Assembly: GCA_021793595.1 (NCBI GenBank)
Contig: JAJYSL010000004.1
Span: forward strand, 6,684-70,683
DNA: 64,000 bases
From: Acidobacteriota bacterium
GTDB taxonomy: Bacteria; Acidobacteriota; Terriglobia; Terriglobales; Acidobacteriaceae
Direction of reading: 5' to 3'
Position 1 is the stretch's first letter, and every line of letters begins with the position of its first letter. Below are positions 1 to 7,535 of this stretch, piece by piece. Below the pieces are notes generated by a model. The model was not told where the DNA came from, searched no databases, and was given only the letters and a program-made list of their open reading frames with translations. Made by a program: the position numbers and the translations under genes.

Positions 1-44
1 ATGGCGAGCAGCAGCACAATCAAAATGAATTGCAGAATTGTCAT
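1..44 (-). CDS. 5' end of a membrane protein gene downstream of ybeY (partial)
   Basis: An ATG at 44 on the minus strand overlaps the ybeY stop codon in an ATGA arrangement. The 14 readable codons give a short, strongly hydrophobic stretch (MTILQFILIVLLLA), as expected for the first membrane helix of an integral membrane protein. In many bacteria the gene after phoH-ybeY is a CNNM/DUF21-CBS transporter-like protein (CorC/HlyC type), and that is the likely identity by synteny. The gene leaves the window, so the family cannot be confirmed from the sequence seen. Confidence 0.5.
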   Translation of the reverse strand, partial: MTILQFILIVLLLA

Positions 45-628
45 GGCTGAACGGCCCGTTTTCTGCCTGCGATTGTGTGAGCGGCTGACCTGCGTGAGGC
101 GTCGCTTTTCGCCTTCACCCGTTTGGGTGGAGCGGTCTGCGCGACCGTGCGGGCAATCAGGGTGGTGGGCAGTCGAAAGCGGCGTCGCAAATGTTCTTCA
201 CGGACGGCCATTTCTCCCGCATCGGTTTCGTGGTCATACCCGGCCAGATGCAGCAGGCCGTGCAGCATTAAAATTTTTAGCTCGGTGATCACCGGATGGC
301 CAAAGCGCTGTGCCTGACGGGCCGCTGCATCGAGCGAGATGGCGAGATCCCCTGCGACCGGGGGATGGACTCGCCGTTGGCCGGAAGACGTTTGTATGGG
401 CATTTCGAGCGCAGGAAAAGAAATCACATCGGTTGTGTGATGGATGCCGCGAAATTTTCCGTTGAGGCTCTTGATTGCGCTGTCGGACGCCAACAGCACG
501 GAGACTTGGCCTGACACAGGCACAGCCTTTCGTGCTCGCCGCAGAAACAGACGCAGGGCGGGGAGAGCGAGCGTCGCCTCTGCTCTCCCTTGGGTACTGT
601 TGTTGGCTTCAGGGTCGATGATGATCAT
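41..628 (-). CDS. ybeY: Endoribonuclease YbeY (rRNA maturation factor)
   Basis: YbeY is a zinc-dependent single-strand endoribonuclease involved in 16S rRNA 3'-end maturation and ribosome quality control in the cytoplasm. The family signature HGLLHLAGYDHE lies at about residues 123-134, and its three histidines are the metal ligands. The preceding TTDVISFP stretch is also typical. I place the start at the ATG whose product begins MIIIDPEAN, which matches usual YbeY N-termini; upstream in-frame ATGs at 655 and 640 and a longer frame to 685 are possible, and none has a clear Shine-Dalgarno. A basic, low-complexity C-terminal tail of about 40 residues goes beyond the usual family length. It lies about 150 bp downstream of phoH on the same strand and shares ATGA with the next gene. 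Confidence 0.93.
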   Translation of the reverse strand: MIIIDPEANNSTQGRAEATLALPALRLFLRRARKAVPVSGQVSVLLASDSAIKSLNGKFRGIHHTTDVISFPALEMPIQTSSGQRRVHPPVAGDLAISLDAAARQAQRFGHPVITELKILMLHGLLHLAGYDHETDAGEMAVREEHLRRRFRLPTTLIARTVAQTAPPKRVKAKSDASRRSAAHTIAGRKRAVQP

Positions 629-774
629 CGCATGAAGCATGATATCGCAGAGCATCCGCTGGAAGGGTGAACTGCAGGGGCACAAGCGTGCTGGTCCGGG
701 CGAAACGGCAGCTCGGCGCCCTACCCCTTTCGATCCCGTTCACGGAAAATGCCGGAGTCGTATGGAGCCTCACG

Positions 775-1797
775 TTATTGCGTTTGCACGAGCGGCTTGT
801 CGTCGGATCCGCTGCGCAAGGGTTCCGCGATTTCCAGCGGCAGCTCCCGCTGGCCGCGGGTGTAGCCATCGTAGGCGCAAACGATCCGCTGCACCAGTTG
901 ATGGCGCACCACATCTCCCTGCTCGAAATAGCAGAAGTCGATGCCGTCGACGTTTTTCAGCACATCAATCGCTTCAACCAAGCCGGACTTGCGTGGGTTG
1001 GGTAAATCGATCTGTGTAATATCGCCGGTAATGACCGCTTTGGCGTTATTGCCCATGCGAGTGAGAAACATCTTCATTTGCTCGCTGGTGGTGTTCTGCG
1101 CCTCATCCATGATGATGAAGGCATCGTTCAGCGTGCGGCCGCGCATAAACGCCAGCGGAGCCACTTCAATCACGCTGCGTTCCAGCATTTTGTCGACGCG
1201 ATCTGGCTCCAGCAAATCGTAGAGCGCGTCATAGAGCGGCCGCAAATATGGATCGACTTTTTCCTGAAGCGTGCCCGGCAAAAATCCCAGCCGCTCCCCC
1301 GCTTCCACCGCGGGACGCACCAGCACCAGCCGCGAAACCTTTTTCGCCATCAGCGCCGCTACCGCCATCGCTACCGCCAGGTAGGTCTTTCCCGTGCCGG
1401 CAGGCCCAATCCCGAACACCATGTCCGATCGCTCAATCGCCTCCAGGTATTGCCGCTGGTTGACCGATCGAGGCTGCACCATACGACGAATACCAGTGGA
1501 GCGCTGTTTGCCGCTGTCGACCAGGCTTCGCAGTGTTACCGACTTGTCGGCGACCACCAGTTTCAGCATCCCGTTCAGTTCGCCGTTCTGCAGCGTCACG
1601 CCAGCGCGGCGTAGCGCCTCATAGTCGGCGAAAATCTGCTCGACGCGGGAAATCAGTTCCGGTTCACCCTCCAGATAGAGAGCGTCGGAATGAAGGTCGA
1701 TGCGAACTTTCAGAGTGTTTTCGATCAGATGAAGGTTTTCGTCGCGGGTGCCGAAGATGGGCTCGATGTTGGGGGTGATCTCGATGGTTTTGTTCAT
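775..1797 (-). CDS. phoH: PhoH-like ATPase
   Basis: Cytoplasmic P-loop NTPase of the PhoH family, often encoded beside ybeY and thought to act in RNA metabolism. The N-terminal 110 residues resemble a KH-like nucleic-acid-binding region. The PhoH domain follows, with Walker A GPAGTGKT at about residue 131 and Walker B FIIMDEAQN at about 227-235, plus the conserved TGDITQIDLP segment. Its length of 340 aa is normal. A TTG directly precedes the chosen ATG. A GGAGG lies rather far upstream (about 15 nt), so the start is uncertain by a few codons. It is the first gene of the phoH-ybeY operon and faces away from the gene at 2180. Confidence 0.95.
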   Translation of the reverse strand: MNKTIEITPNIEPIFGTRDENLHLIENTLKVRIDLHSDALYLEGEPELISRVEQIFADYEALRRAGVTLQNGELNGMLKLVVADKSVTLRSLVDSGKQRSTGIRRMVQPRSVNQRQYLEAIERSDMVFGIGPAGTGKTYLAVAMAVAALMAKKVSRLVLVRPAVEAGERLGFLPGTLQEKVDPYLRPLYDALYDLLEPDRVDKMLERSVIEVAPLAFMRGRTLNDAFIIMDEAQNTTSEQMKMFLTRMGNNAKAVITGDITQIDLPNPRKSGLVEAIDVLKNVDGIDFCYFEQGDVVRHQLVQRIVCAYDGYTRGQRELPLEIAEPLRSGSDDKPLVQTQ

Positions 1798-2179
1798 CAA
1801 TAAGACTATTCGCCTCCATTGGATTTTGCTGCGCCAAGGCGGTAGACAGCGCGAGCTGCCTGAGGACGGTGCATTCTGTTGGATTGCCGGGAACTGGGTT
1901 CGGATGGCTGAGGGGCCAGCAGCGTCGGGTCTTTCCGGACGAGTTCGAACCCGTGGGAGGAGCTGTCCGGTCGGTTAGTTCGCAGTACGTCGTTGAGCAC
2001 GAGGATGATGCGCACAGAGTAGCGCCGAGAAGAGATTGCGTCAATCGTGAAATGAAAATTATTTCGTGACATGAGAATGGGTTTGCCTTGGCCGCGCCGC
2101 GGTTTTCTATCCCAGTGTGTACTCGTATGCCCGAAGGAACAGTACATCGCTCGCTTCACAAGCATAAGATGGTGGCATC
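1798..2179. other. Divergent intergenic region phoH / DUF155-like gene
   Basis: About 380 bp separate two divergent genes, so promoters for both should lie here. I see no convincing consensus promoter, RNA gene or repeat. Open frames in this stretch, for example 1806-2072 on the minus strand, have no recognisable domain and are treated as chance. Confidence 0.5.
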
Positions 2180-3289
2180 ATGGCAGAGATCGCGATCGAA
2201 TCCGCTGAAACCATGTTGCAGGGGTCGGTGCTGGTGTTGTTGCAATTTGATGTGTGTGAAGCGATCCGCCTGGATCAACTGCGGGAACTGATTCGCCCGC
2301 ACACCGTGGAACAAACCATCCCCAAGCATGCTGCCCAGGGATATGTTCGCTATCAGCGCCCGCCCGTCGTTGAGTCTATTGAGCCGCTGGTGCTGGAGAG
2401 CGGAGAACAACTGAATGGGGAGATCAAGTATTACGACTACGGTGTGTTGAGCGTCGTCTTCGAGCTGGCCTTCTCCGGCGGCTGGGAAAAGTTGATCGGG
2501 CTCGCGAGTCGCTGGGTATGGGATGTCGACTTTGCAGCGCAGGCGACAGAAATTGTGCGCAGTCGGCTGGCGCGCGCCGCTCCAGCGCTGGTCAAGCCGT
2601 ACGCCGAGTGGCTCAGCGAAGATTATTTGATCTTCCATGTGCGTGAAATCAGCGGCTCGCCATCCATCGCCGATCTGATTCATCTGTATGGATCACGCAT
2701 CACGCAGGTGGTGCGCGGGGATATGGGCCAGCTTGCCGAGAGTGAATGCAATGAGGTGCTGCAGTCGCGCATTTCCTACTATGCGAACGATCTGGCCGTG
2801 ATCGGTTGGAATGCCGCGTTCATCTTCGACAGCACGTCCGGTGCGCAGACCGCGATCCAATTGCTGGAGTATGCCAACTCCCAGCTGCTGGAGTTTCGCC
2901 ACTATGACGATCTGCTGACGAAGGAATTGGACCGCGTGTACACGCTGCTGGATGAAGGCACCGGCATGTTTGCGCGATGGCGGCTGGCGCGCTCCGCAAC
3001 TCGTCTGCATACAGTGTTGTTAGATGTGGCGGAGTTGACGGAACACGCGGATAACGCCATCAAGTTTTTGAGCGATATGTTTTCTGCCAGACTGTATAAG
3101 CTGGCGGCGATGAAGGTGGGTGTCCCCGACTATAAAGACCTGGTCACGCAGAAAGTGCGCACGTCGGAGGAACTGTATCGCTTTATGGTGGATCAGTTTA
3201 ACCAGAGCCGCGCATTTTTTCTGGAGCTGACGGTGGTGATTATTCTGGTGATTGAATTGGTGTATCTGTTCAAGGGCAAATTGTTTTAG
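2180..3289 (+). CDS. DUF155/RMD1-like membrane-anchored protein
   Basis: A 369-aa protein with one predicted membrane helix close to the C-terminus (about residues 346-364, rich in V, I and L) and a short cytosolic tail. A segment reading YYDYGVLSVVF near residue 85 and the long acidic/basic helical region before the C-terminal helix resemble DUF155 (YagE/RMD1/Sif2) proteins, which have a conserved FDYG-like strand and a terminal membrane anchor. The biochemical function of that family in bacteria is unknown. The assignment comes from pattern resemblance only. The start has a weak Shine-Dalgarno-like stretch (AAGATGG about 8 nt before the ATG). It is transcribed divergently from phoH. Confidence 0.55.
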   Translation: MAEIAIESAETMLQGSVLVLLQFDVCEAIRLDQLRELIRPHTVEQTIPKHAAQGYVRYQRPPVVESIEPLVLESGEQLNGEIKYYDYGVLSVVFELAFSGGWEKLIGLASRWVWDVDFAAQATEIVRSRLARAAPALVKPYAEWLSEDYLIFHVREISGSPSIADLIHLYGSRITQVVRGDMGQLAESECNEVLQSRISYYANDLAVIGWNAAFIFDSTSGAQTAIQLLEYANSQLLEFRHYDDLLTKELDRVYTLLDEGTGMFARWRLARSATRLHTVLLDVAELTEHADNAIKFLSDMFSARLYKLAAMKVGVPDYKDLVTQKVRTSEELYRFMVDQFNQSRAFFLELTVVIILVIELVYLFKGKLF

Positions 3290-3396
3290 GCTGCGGTTTG
3301 GAGTTGCGAGTGCGCCGGGCAGAATGATTCTGTCGATCGCGAAGGCGAGCAGGGACAGGGATTCCATTGCAGTTGAGAAGGGAAGGTCGATCGAAG

Positions 3397-3597
3397 ATGG
3401 TGGCGAAGAAAACATCCAAAAAGTCAACGAAAAAATCCGCCGGCAAGCGGTACCCGAAGACAGCGAAGAATGTCGCCGCCGAGAAAGGTGCGATAAAGCG
3501 AACCGCCAGGGTGGAGCGCGGAACGTCTGGGACTGGACCGCGGATCTCCGGCGCAGCGCGAGGGACGAAGAAGGCGAAGGGAAAGCCGTGCGATTAG
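3397..3597 (+). CDS. Small Lys/Ala-rich basic protein (histone H1-like composition)
   Basis: A 66-residue protein whose first 15 residues are dominated by K, S and T (MVAKKTSKKSTKKSAGKRY), with more K/R and G throughout and no hydrophobic core. The composition is like histone H1-type or Lys-rich DNA/RNA-binding tails, but no domain is recognisable, so nucleic-acid binding is only inferred. A GAAGGG motif lies about 12 nt upstream. The last codons overlap the GTG start of the next gene (3588), which suggests translational coupling with a membrane protein. An in-frame start 10 codons earlier (3367) is possible. Confidence 0.55.
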   Translation: MVAKKTSKKSTKKSAGKRYPKTAKNVAAEKGAIKRTARVERGTSGTGPRISGAARGTKKAKGKPCD

Positions 3598-3989
3598 ACG
3601 ACGCCAAGAACGCCTACGAGACGCTCTCGGGCATCGCCAGTCAGATTGTTCGCCATCTGAGCCTGGCCGGCATCGGCTTGATCTGGCTGTTCAACGTTGG
3701 CACGGGAACGAAGCCGGCGCTGCCGCATCCGCTGCTGCAGGGGGCGCTGTTCATTTTTCTGGCGCTGTCTTTTGATCTGTTGCAGTACTTGGTGGGGACG
3801 TTCACCTGGTTCCTCTATTTCCGCAAAAAGGAACGCGCCGGTACCCCGCCGGACAGGGAATTTCTGGCGCCCGCCTGGATCAATTGGCCGACGTGGTTTT
3901 TATTTAGCGTGAAGGCCGCGTGTATGCTGGTCGCCTACCTGGGCTTCATTCTGCCCTTCCTCTTCACCACATTTTCCGCTGCGTCCTAG
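3588..3989 (+). CDS. Small integral membrane protein
   Basis: A 133-aa protein starting at a GTG that overlaps the end of the preceding basic protein by 10 bp, with AGGCGAAGGG a few bases upstream as ribosome binding site. It has a short amphipathic N-terminus (VRLDDAKNAYETLSG) and then about three or four hydrophobic segments, around residues 20-35, 47-68 and 105-130. A charged loop containing FRKKERAG sits between the second and third. I do not recognise the family. Coupling to the basic protein suggests the two are made together. Confidence 0.65.
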   Translation: MRLDDAKNAYETLSGIASQIVRHLSLAGIGLIWLFNVGTGTKPALPHPLLQGALFIFLALSFDLLQYLVGTFTWFLYFRKKERAGTPPDREFLAPAWINWPTWFLFSVKAACMLVAYLGFILPFLFTTFSAAS

Positions 3990-4018
3990 CGAGCGGGCAG
4001 ATGCCAGCAGGCGCATTT

Positions 4019-4513
4019 CTATTGGCCGGAGGCGGAATCGCCGGCCACAGGATAGCCGTGTGCCACCCAATCTTTGCCGAAGCTCGTTTCCAACATCACC
4101 ACGTGCAGGTGGGTGAATCCCATCGCTTTCAGCTCCCTATACGCCGGACGAATGTTCGGACACTTTCCAATCGGGCAGCAGCCGCAATACAGGTAGATGT
4201 CCGCCGTTTTCGGCAGCGCGGCTACAGCGTGCTTCAGAGCCTCCAGCCCCTCCGGTGTGGAGGCGGGGCCGGCATAGATGGAGCCAGGAATGTGCTTGCT
4301 GTTATAGAGAACCTGAAAGCCAACCTGCAGGATGGTCGGCTTCGCGCCCTTCGAAAGCTTGGCGGCTAGCTGGCTGGGTTGTGTGGTTTGCGCAGCCATC
4401 CATGGATTGGCAGGGGCCTCCTGCGCAAGGGCTGTCATTGCCAGAACGCTCGCCACGGCAAGGATCGCAGTCATCGCATACCGCACGGATACGCTTCGAG
4501 GAAAAATTTTCAT
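4019..4513 (-). CDS. Exported rhodanese-like protein with Cys-rich active-site loop
   Basis: A 164-aa protein with a typical Sec signal peptide (hydrophobic residues 13-30, cleavage near AQE/A). The rest resembles a single rhodanese domain: a HIPGSIYAGPA stretch at about 74-84, then YLYCGCCPIGKCPN at 108-120, where the active-site loop of a rhodanese would be. Four cysteines fall in nine residues (C110, C112, C113, C118), more than the single catalytic Cys of ordinary rhodaneses. That could mean a thiol/disulfide or metal-binding role, but this is inference. The protein is likely periplasmic. The converging upstream gene ends at 3989. Confidence 0.72.
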   Translation of the reverse strand: MKIFPRSVSVRYAMTAILAVASVLAMTALAQEAPANPWMAAQTTQPSQLAAKLSKGAKPTILQVGFQVLYNSKHIPGSIYAGPASTPEGLEALKHAVAALPKTADIYLYCGCCPIGKCPNIRPAYRELKAMGFTHLHVVMLETSFGKDWVAHGYPVAGDSASGQ

Positions 4514-4659
4514 ATCGCCAGTGTACTGCCAGGGTAGGAACGTTAGTAATTCGACGGCTGGGTCAAATCAAAGAAGCCCATACTGAACTGGAAACGGCAA
4601 CGATCCCACGATGCGCAAGGTATCGTCCCGAGGAATGCTTGGAAGCAGATGAGGTGATG

Positions 4660-4845
4660 ATGAAAAAGTTGGACGCGGAGTATCCAACGGAAACACAGGT
4701 GAAAGAAATGTGGGAGGCGCTCGAGGGCGGTGACGACCGGGCGATTCTGGCGGTGCTCCAGAAGCGGCAAGAAGAAGTCAGGGTGCGGAACAATTCGATC
4801 GACAAACCGGACGGCATCAGGCAAGTACAGCGTGCGGACAGATGA
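4660..4845 (+). CDS. Small hypothetical protein, tandem paralogue 1
   Basis: A 61-residue charged protein starting at an ATG five bases after GAGG (a second ATG lies at 4657). The segment YPTETQVKEMWEALEGGDD is clearly related to YPTNEQVKETLDAYHKGAD in the next small gene at 4879, and both continue with a short helical stretch ending in a QKRQEEV / ERRVEEE motif. The shared pattern over about 40 residues argues that these are real, duplicated genes. No domain is recognised. A helical, soluble protein is the only inference I can make. Confidence 0.5.
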   Translation: MKKLDAEYPTETQVKEMWEALEGGDDRAILAVLQKRQEEVRVRNNSIDKPDGIRQVQRADR

Positions 4846-4878
4846 GCCGCGAATCTCATCTAGAGCAAGAGGCGAGAC

Positions 4879-5040
4879 ATGGAAAAGTCGACGTCAAAGT
4901 ATCCGACGAACGAACAGGTCAAAGAAACCCTGGATGCATACCACAAGGGCGCGGACGCCTTGATGGAGCTAATACTAGAGCGCCGAGTTGAAGAAGAGGC
5001 GGCGAAGTCCAAGGTCAGCCCGGTGCAAACGAAGGATTAG
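4879..5040 (+). CDS. Small hypothetical protein, tandem paralogue 2
   Basis: A 53-residue protein beginning MEKSTSKYPTNEQVKE, with AAGAGG six to seven bases before the ATG. It is homologous by eye to the preceding 61-residue protein (shared YPT-x2-QVKE, a central helix and an R-rich acidic end) and follows it after 33 bp on the same strand, so the two probably form an operon. It ends in a Lys/Ala-rich tail. Function is unknown. Confidence 0.5.
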   Translation: MEKSTSKYPTNEQVKETLDAYHKGADALMELILERRVEEEAAKSKVSPVQTKD

Positions 5041-5087
5041 GTTGCGCAGCCTAGTGGTTGTGCGGTGCGGGCCACTACGGACAATTT

Positions 5088-5600
5088 TTAGTGACACCGT
5101 CGGTTCGATTCAAACTGGCCACCCGGAAAAACTAAGTTGTTTTCCACCCAAACCCGAACATCGGGAATCCGCGGAGGGGGGCCTTGGTGAAAAACGATCC
5201 AGCCGCGGAGGTCGTACCATCGATTGTGAGTAATGTTCAGAAATGGAAGTTGCTCAATGTAAATCTCCGGCCTTCCCTGTTGAGTGGTGCGCCAAGGTTG
5301 ATTTTGATGTAAGGCGACTTTTACGATTAGGCGCCCCTCGCTGAGGTGGTAACTCAGGTCGTCATTGCCGGCCTCGGCTTCGATGGAAGGAAAACTTTGG
5401 GCCCATAGGCCAAAAGTTGCGGGCTGTGCTATCACACTAAGCTGAGCCCGCACGGAGAGGTCATCGCGGTACGGAATTTTCTGCTGGCGAAAGAAACCAT
5501 ACGTCTTTTGGCGCTTCGTCCATCCATTCTGGAGGTCGGCCTCCATAACTAGCTTGGTGCGGCTGTCGGCATAATGCACATCAAAAACTGCTCTCGGCAT
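5088..5600 (-). CDS. Hypothetical protein
   Basis: An open frame of about 170 residues on the minus strand, read from the ATG at 5600 (a GTG at 5621 would add seven residues). The predicted product is rich in aromatic residues and beta-prone segments (for example RLIVKVALHQ and RWYDLRGWIVF) and has no signal peptide or membrane helix. I recognise no family. Codon choice is less GC-biased than in its neighbours. It could be a recently acquired or lineage-specific gene, or less likely a chance frame. It is divergent from rpsT. Confidence 0.42.
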   Translation of the reverse strand: MPRAVFDVHYADSRTKLVMEADLQNGWTKRQKTYGFFRQQKIPYRDDLSVRAQLSVIAQPATFGLWAQSFPSIEAEAGNDDLSYHLSEGRLIVKVALHQNQPWRTTQQGRPEIYIEQLPFLNITHNRWYDLRGWIVFHQGPPPRIPDVRVWVENNLVFPGGQFESNRRCH

Positions 5601-5644
5601 TTGGTGGCAGTGTCTCACCACATAGGAGGAGAGTCAATTAATCG

Positions 5645-5688
5645 CCTCAATTTGAGGAATTGACCCTTGTCGGGCGTTCACGTAGACT
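5645..5688 (+). promoter_or_regulatory. Probable sigma70-type promoter of rpsT with adjacent palindrome
   Basis: TTGACC at 5660-5665 and TAGACT at 5683-5688 are separated by 17 bp, a good match to housekeeping promoter spacing. Immediately upstream, CCTCAA-T-TTGAGG (5645-5657) is a perfect inverted repeat with 6-bp arms, which could be an operator. The predicted leader of rpsT would be about 150 nt long. Confidence 0.5.
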
Positions 5689-5844
5689 AAATGCTTGCGC
5701 AGGAAGGCGATTTTTCCGCCCCCGCCGCATTATGACTTCAGGCAAATTCCAGCTCCCTAAGCGCTTTTGTAACGTGCAGCTTTGGTAGATGATGGAGCCG
5801 CCCGGGTCAACAGACTTCCGATTCAGGGAAAAGAGAAGGGTTTC

Positions 5845-6120
5845 ATGGCAAATCATGTTTCGTCGTTAAAGCGCGCCCGGCAGACCGTCAAGCGCACCGC
5901 CGTCAACCGCGCCAACCGCACCAAGCTTCGCAACGGCCTGCGCGCCATGCGCGAAGCCCTGACTGCGAACGATGTTCCCGCGGCGCGGGCGCAGTACAAC
6001 CAGACTGTCTCGCTGCTGGACAAGAGCGTGCAGAAGGGCATTCTGCATGACAACACTTCTTCCCGCTACAAGAGCCGCCTGAATGCTCGCGTGAAGGCGT
6101 TGGCGACGAAGACCGCGTAG
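5845..6120 (+). CDS. rpsT: 30S ribosomal protein S20
   Basis: A 91-aa basic protein with the S20 family pattern: [13 protein letters not shown] at the N-terminus, then alternating basic helices including [15 protein letters not shown] and [13 protein letters not shown] segments and an Ala/Lys-rich C-terminus. S20 binds 16S rRNA early in small-subunit assembly. GAAGGG at 5835-5840 is the ribosome binding site. It stands alone, with its own promoter at 5660-5688 and hairpins just downstream. In other bacteria S20 represses its own translation; the long leader here would allow that, but no specific structure was identified. Confidence 0.95.
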   Translation: MANHVSSLKRARQTVKRTAVNRANRTKLRNGLRAMREALTANDVPAARAQYNQTVSLLDKSVQKGILHDNTSSRYKSRLNARVKALATKTA

Positions 6121-6127
6121 TTTTCAA

Positions 6128-6153
6128 CCCATCCTTGCCTGCGCAAGGATGGG
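6128..6153. terminator. Perfect hairpin downstream of rpsT (terminator or REP-like element)
   Basis: An 11-bp perfect stem (6128-6138 with 6143-6153) encloses a CTGC loop. It begins eight bases after the rpsT stop, as a terminator would, but is not followed by a T-run. Together with the hairpins at 6169-6205 it could instead be a palindromic intergenic repeat. Confidence 0.5.
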
Positions 6154-6168
6154 GAATCCGGATATTCT

Positions 6169-6205
6169 CTGGGTTTAGAACCCAGGTGAGCTTCGCGCAC
6201 CTGGG
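6169..6205. repeat. Pair of overlapping palindromes (REP-like)
   Basis: Two mutually exclusive hairpins share the bases CCCAG at 6181-6185. CTGGGTT-TAG-AACCCAG spans 6169-6185, and CCCAGGTG with CACCTGGG spans 6181-6205. They lie between the convergent rpsT and glycosyltransferase genes. Short palindromic intergenic repeats of this style are common in acidobacterial genomes, but copy number cannot be judged from one window. Confidence 0.45.
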
Positions 6206-6245
6206 GCATCCATATTTCTCCTGTTCCATCGCCTCCCAATATTTC

Positions 6246-7415
6246 TTATTTTTCGTTGCAGAGTTGCTGCAGCAATTGCGCCCAGCGGTCGCCGTAATCG
6301 TTCCATCCCCCCAGGTGCCGGACGCGATCGAGTGCGGCGGCGCTCATCCGCTGTTGCAGGGCTGGATCGTCGGCGAGCTGTTGCAGCCTGTCGGCGAGTG
6401 CGACCGCGTCGCGAGGCGGAACGATGAAACCTTCTTTGCCGTCGGTAAACAGGTTTTCCGCGCCGGAGCTGGAGCTGGCGAGGACCGGGCAACCGCACGC
6501 CATGGCCTCCCCCTGCACCATGCCGAAACCTTCGTCGATGCTGGGCAGCACGAGAACGTGACTGCGACTAAGGTACTCGAGCAGCTGTTTCTTGGGCACG
6601 AAGCCGAGCATCTCGACGTGCTGGGTGGGAAGCTTCGCGAGCACCGGCTTCATTTCGCGCAGCACGCTGCCAATCAGACGGAGGCGCTTCCGAGGATGGC
6701 AGACGCGTGCAAACGCCTCAAGCAGATACGGGATGCCTTTGTGCAGGCTGATCTGGCCGATGAAGACAACTTGGAATTCATCTTGTGCCGGCACGGCGAC
6801 GGGGCGGAATGCATCCAGGCGAACACCGTAGGGGATGATATTGATTTTTTCTGCCGGGACACCCTCGGCGACGAAGCTGCGGGCGGCGAAATTCGACGGG
6901 ACGGTAATCGCGTCGGCCATGGCATATTGGCGCTCTTCCCGTTCCGTATCGCGAATATCTTCCGTTTCCAGGGGAATACCCCATCGGTCGTACTCTTCTT
7001 GCATGACCCGGCCGCGATAACGCGCGTGGGTCGAGCCGCGGTCGCAAATATATTTCCCGCCGCGCGACTGCACTAGCGCTCCGGCTGCCAGCCCGGCGCC
7101 GGAGATGGCGATCAGCGCATCAAGATATGTGTTCGATCGAGCAATCCGCCGTGTCATCCATTTGTCGAAGGCCAGTCCGTTCCAATAATCGAGGCTCTCC
7201 GTCCAGGGAGACGGGTAGAGTCCAAATCGTGCCAGGCCGGCCAAACCGCCATGAATCCATGGGAATGTCTGGACGTATTCGTGCGGCAGGCGCTCTCGTC
7301 TCAGTCGCCGCCAGGGATAAGTGGAATAAACCGTGTCTAAATAATCGTAGCGGCGTAGTTGATGCGCGAGTTCGAAATGGTGGAAGACACCAAAAACAGC
7401 CTGAGATACGCGCAC
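6246..7415 (-). CDS. GT4-type glycosyltransferase
   Basis: About 389 aa. A variable N-terminal half is followed by a GT-B C-terminal domain of glycosyltransferase family 4: VVFIGQISLHKGIPYLLEAF, then a glycine/leucine-rich GSVLREMKP segment, and the sugar-nucleotide-binding motif SIDEGFGMVQGEAMACGCPV with its E-x7-E pattern. It should transfer a sugar from an NDP- or GDP-sugar to a surface polysaccharide or lipid acceptor, but substrate and product are unknown. I chose the GTG at 7415, before the hydrophobic VSQAVFGVFHHFELA segment typical of family N-termini. The frame remains open to 7484. No other polysaccharide gene is adjacent. Confidence 0.82.
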   Translation of the reverse strand: MRVSQAVFGVFHHFELAHQLRRYDYLDTVYSTYPWRRLRRERLPHEYVQTFPWIHGGLAGLARFGLYPSPWTESLDYWNGLAFDKWMTRRIARSNTYLDALIAISGAGLAAGALVQSRGGKYICDRGSTHARYRGRVMQEEYDRWGIPLETEDIRDTEREERQYAMADAITVPSNFAARSFVAEGVPAEKINIIPYGVRLDAFRPVAVPAQDEFQVVFIGQISLHKGIPYLLEAFARVCHPRKRLRLIGSVLREMKPVLAKLPTQHVEMLGFVPKKQLLEYLSRSHVLVLPSIDEGFGMVQGEAMACGCPVLASSSSGAENLFTDGKEGFIVPPRDAVALADRLQQLADDPALQQRMSAAALDRVRHLGGWNDYGDRWAQLLQQLCNEK

Positions 7416-7535
7416 TGGTCCCCGTCCCGAAAAGCCGAAGTCGATAGAATTGTTGCCGCAGCCAGCACGGCGAACTCTTTGCACCTAAAGTATCAGGATG
7501 CAAGGTGGAGTGAAATGAATGGCGGTGTTGCGGCA

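Noticed and set aside
1806..2072. A small minus-strand frame upstream of phoH
   Set aside because: It has no ribosome binding site, an Arg/Ser-rich composition and no sign of selection. It lies in a divergent promoter region.
6135..7076. A plus-strand frame of 313 codons over the glycosyltransferase
   Set aside because: The GT4 motifs lie on the minus strand. The plus-strand frame is a codon-bias shadow.
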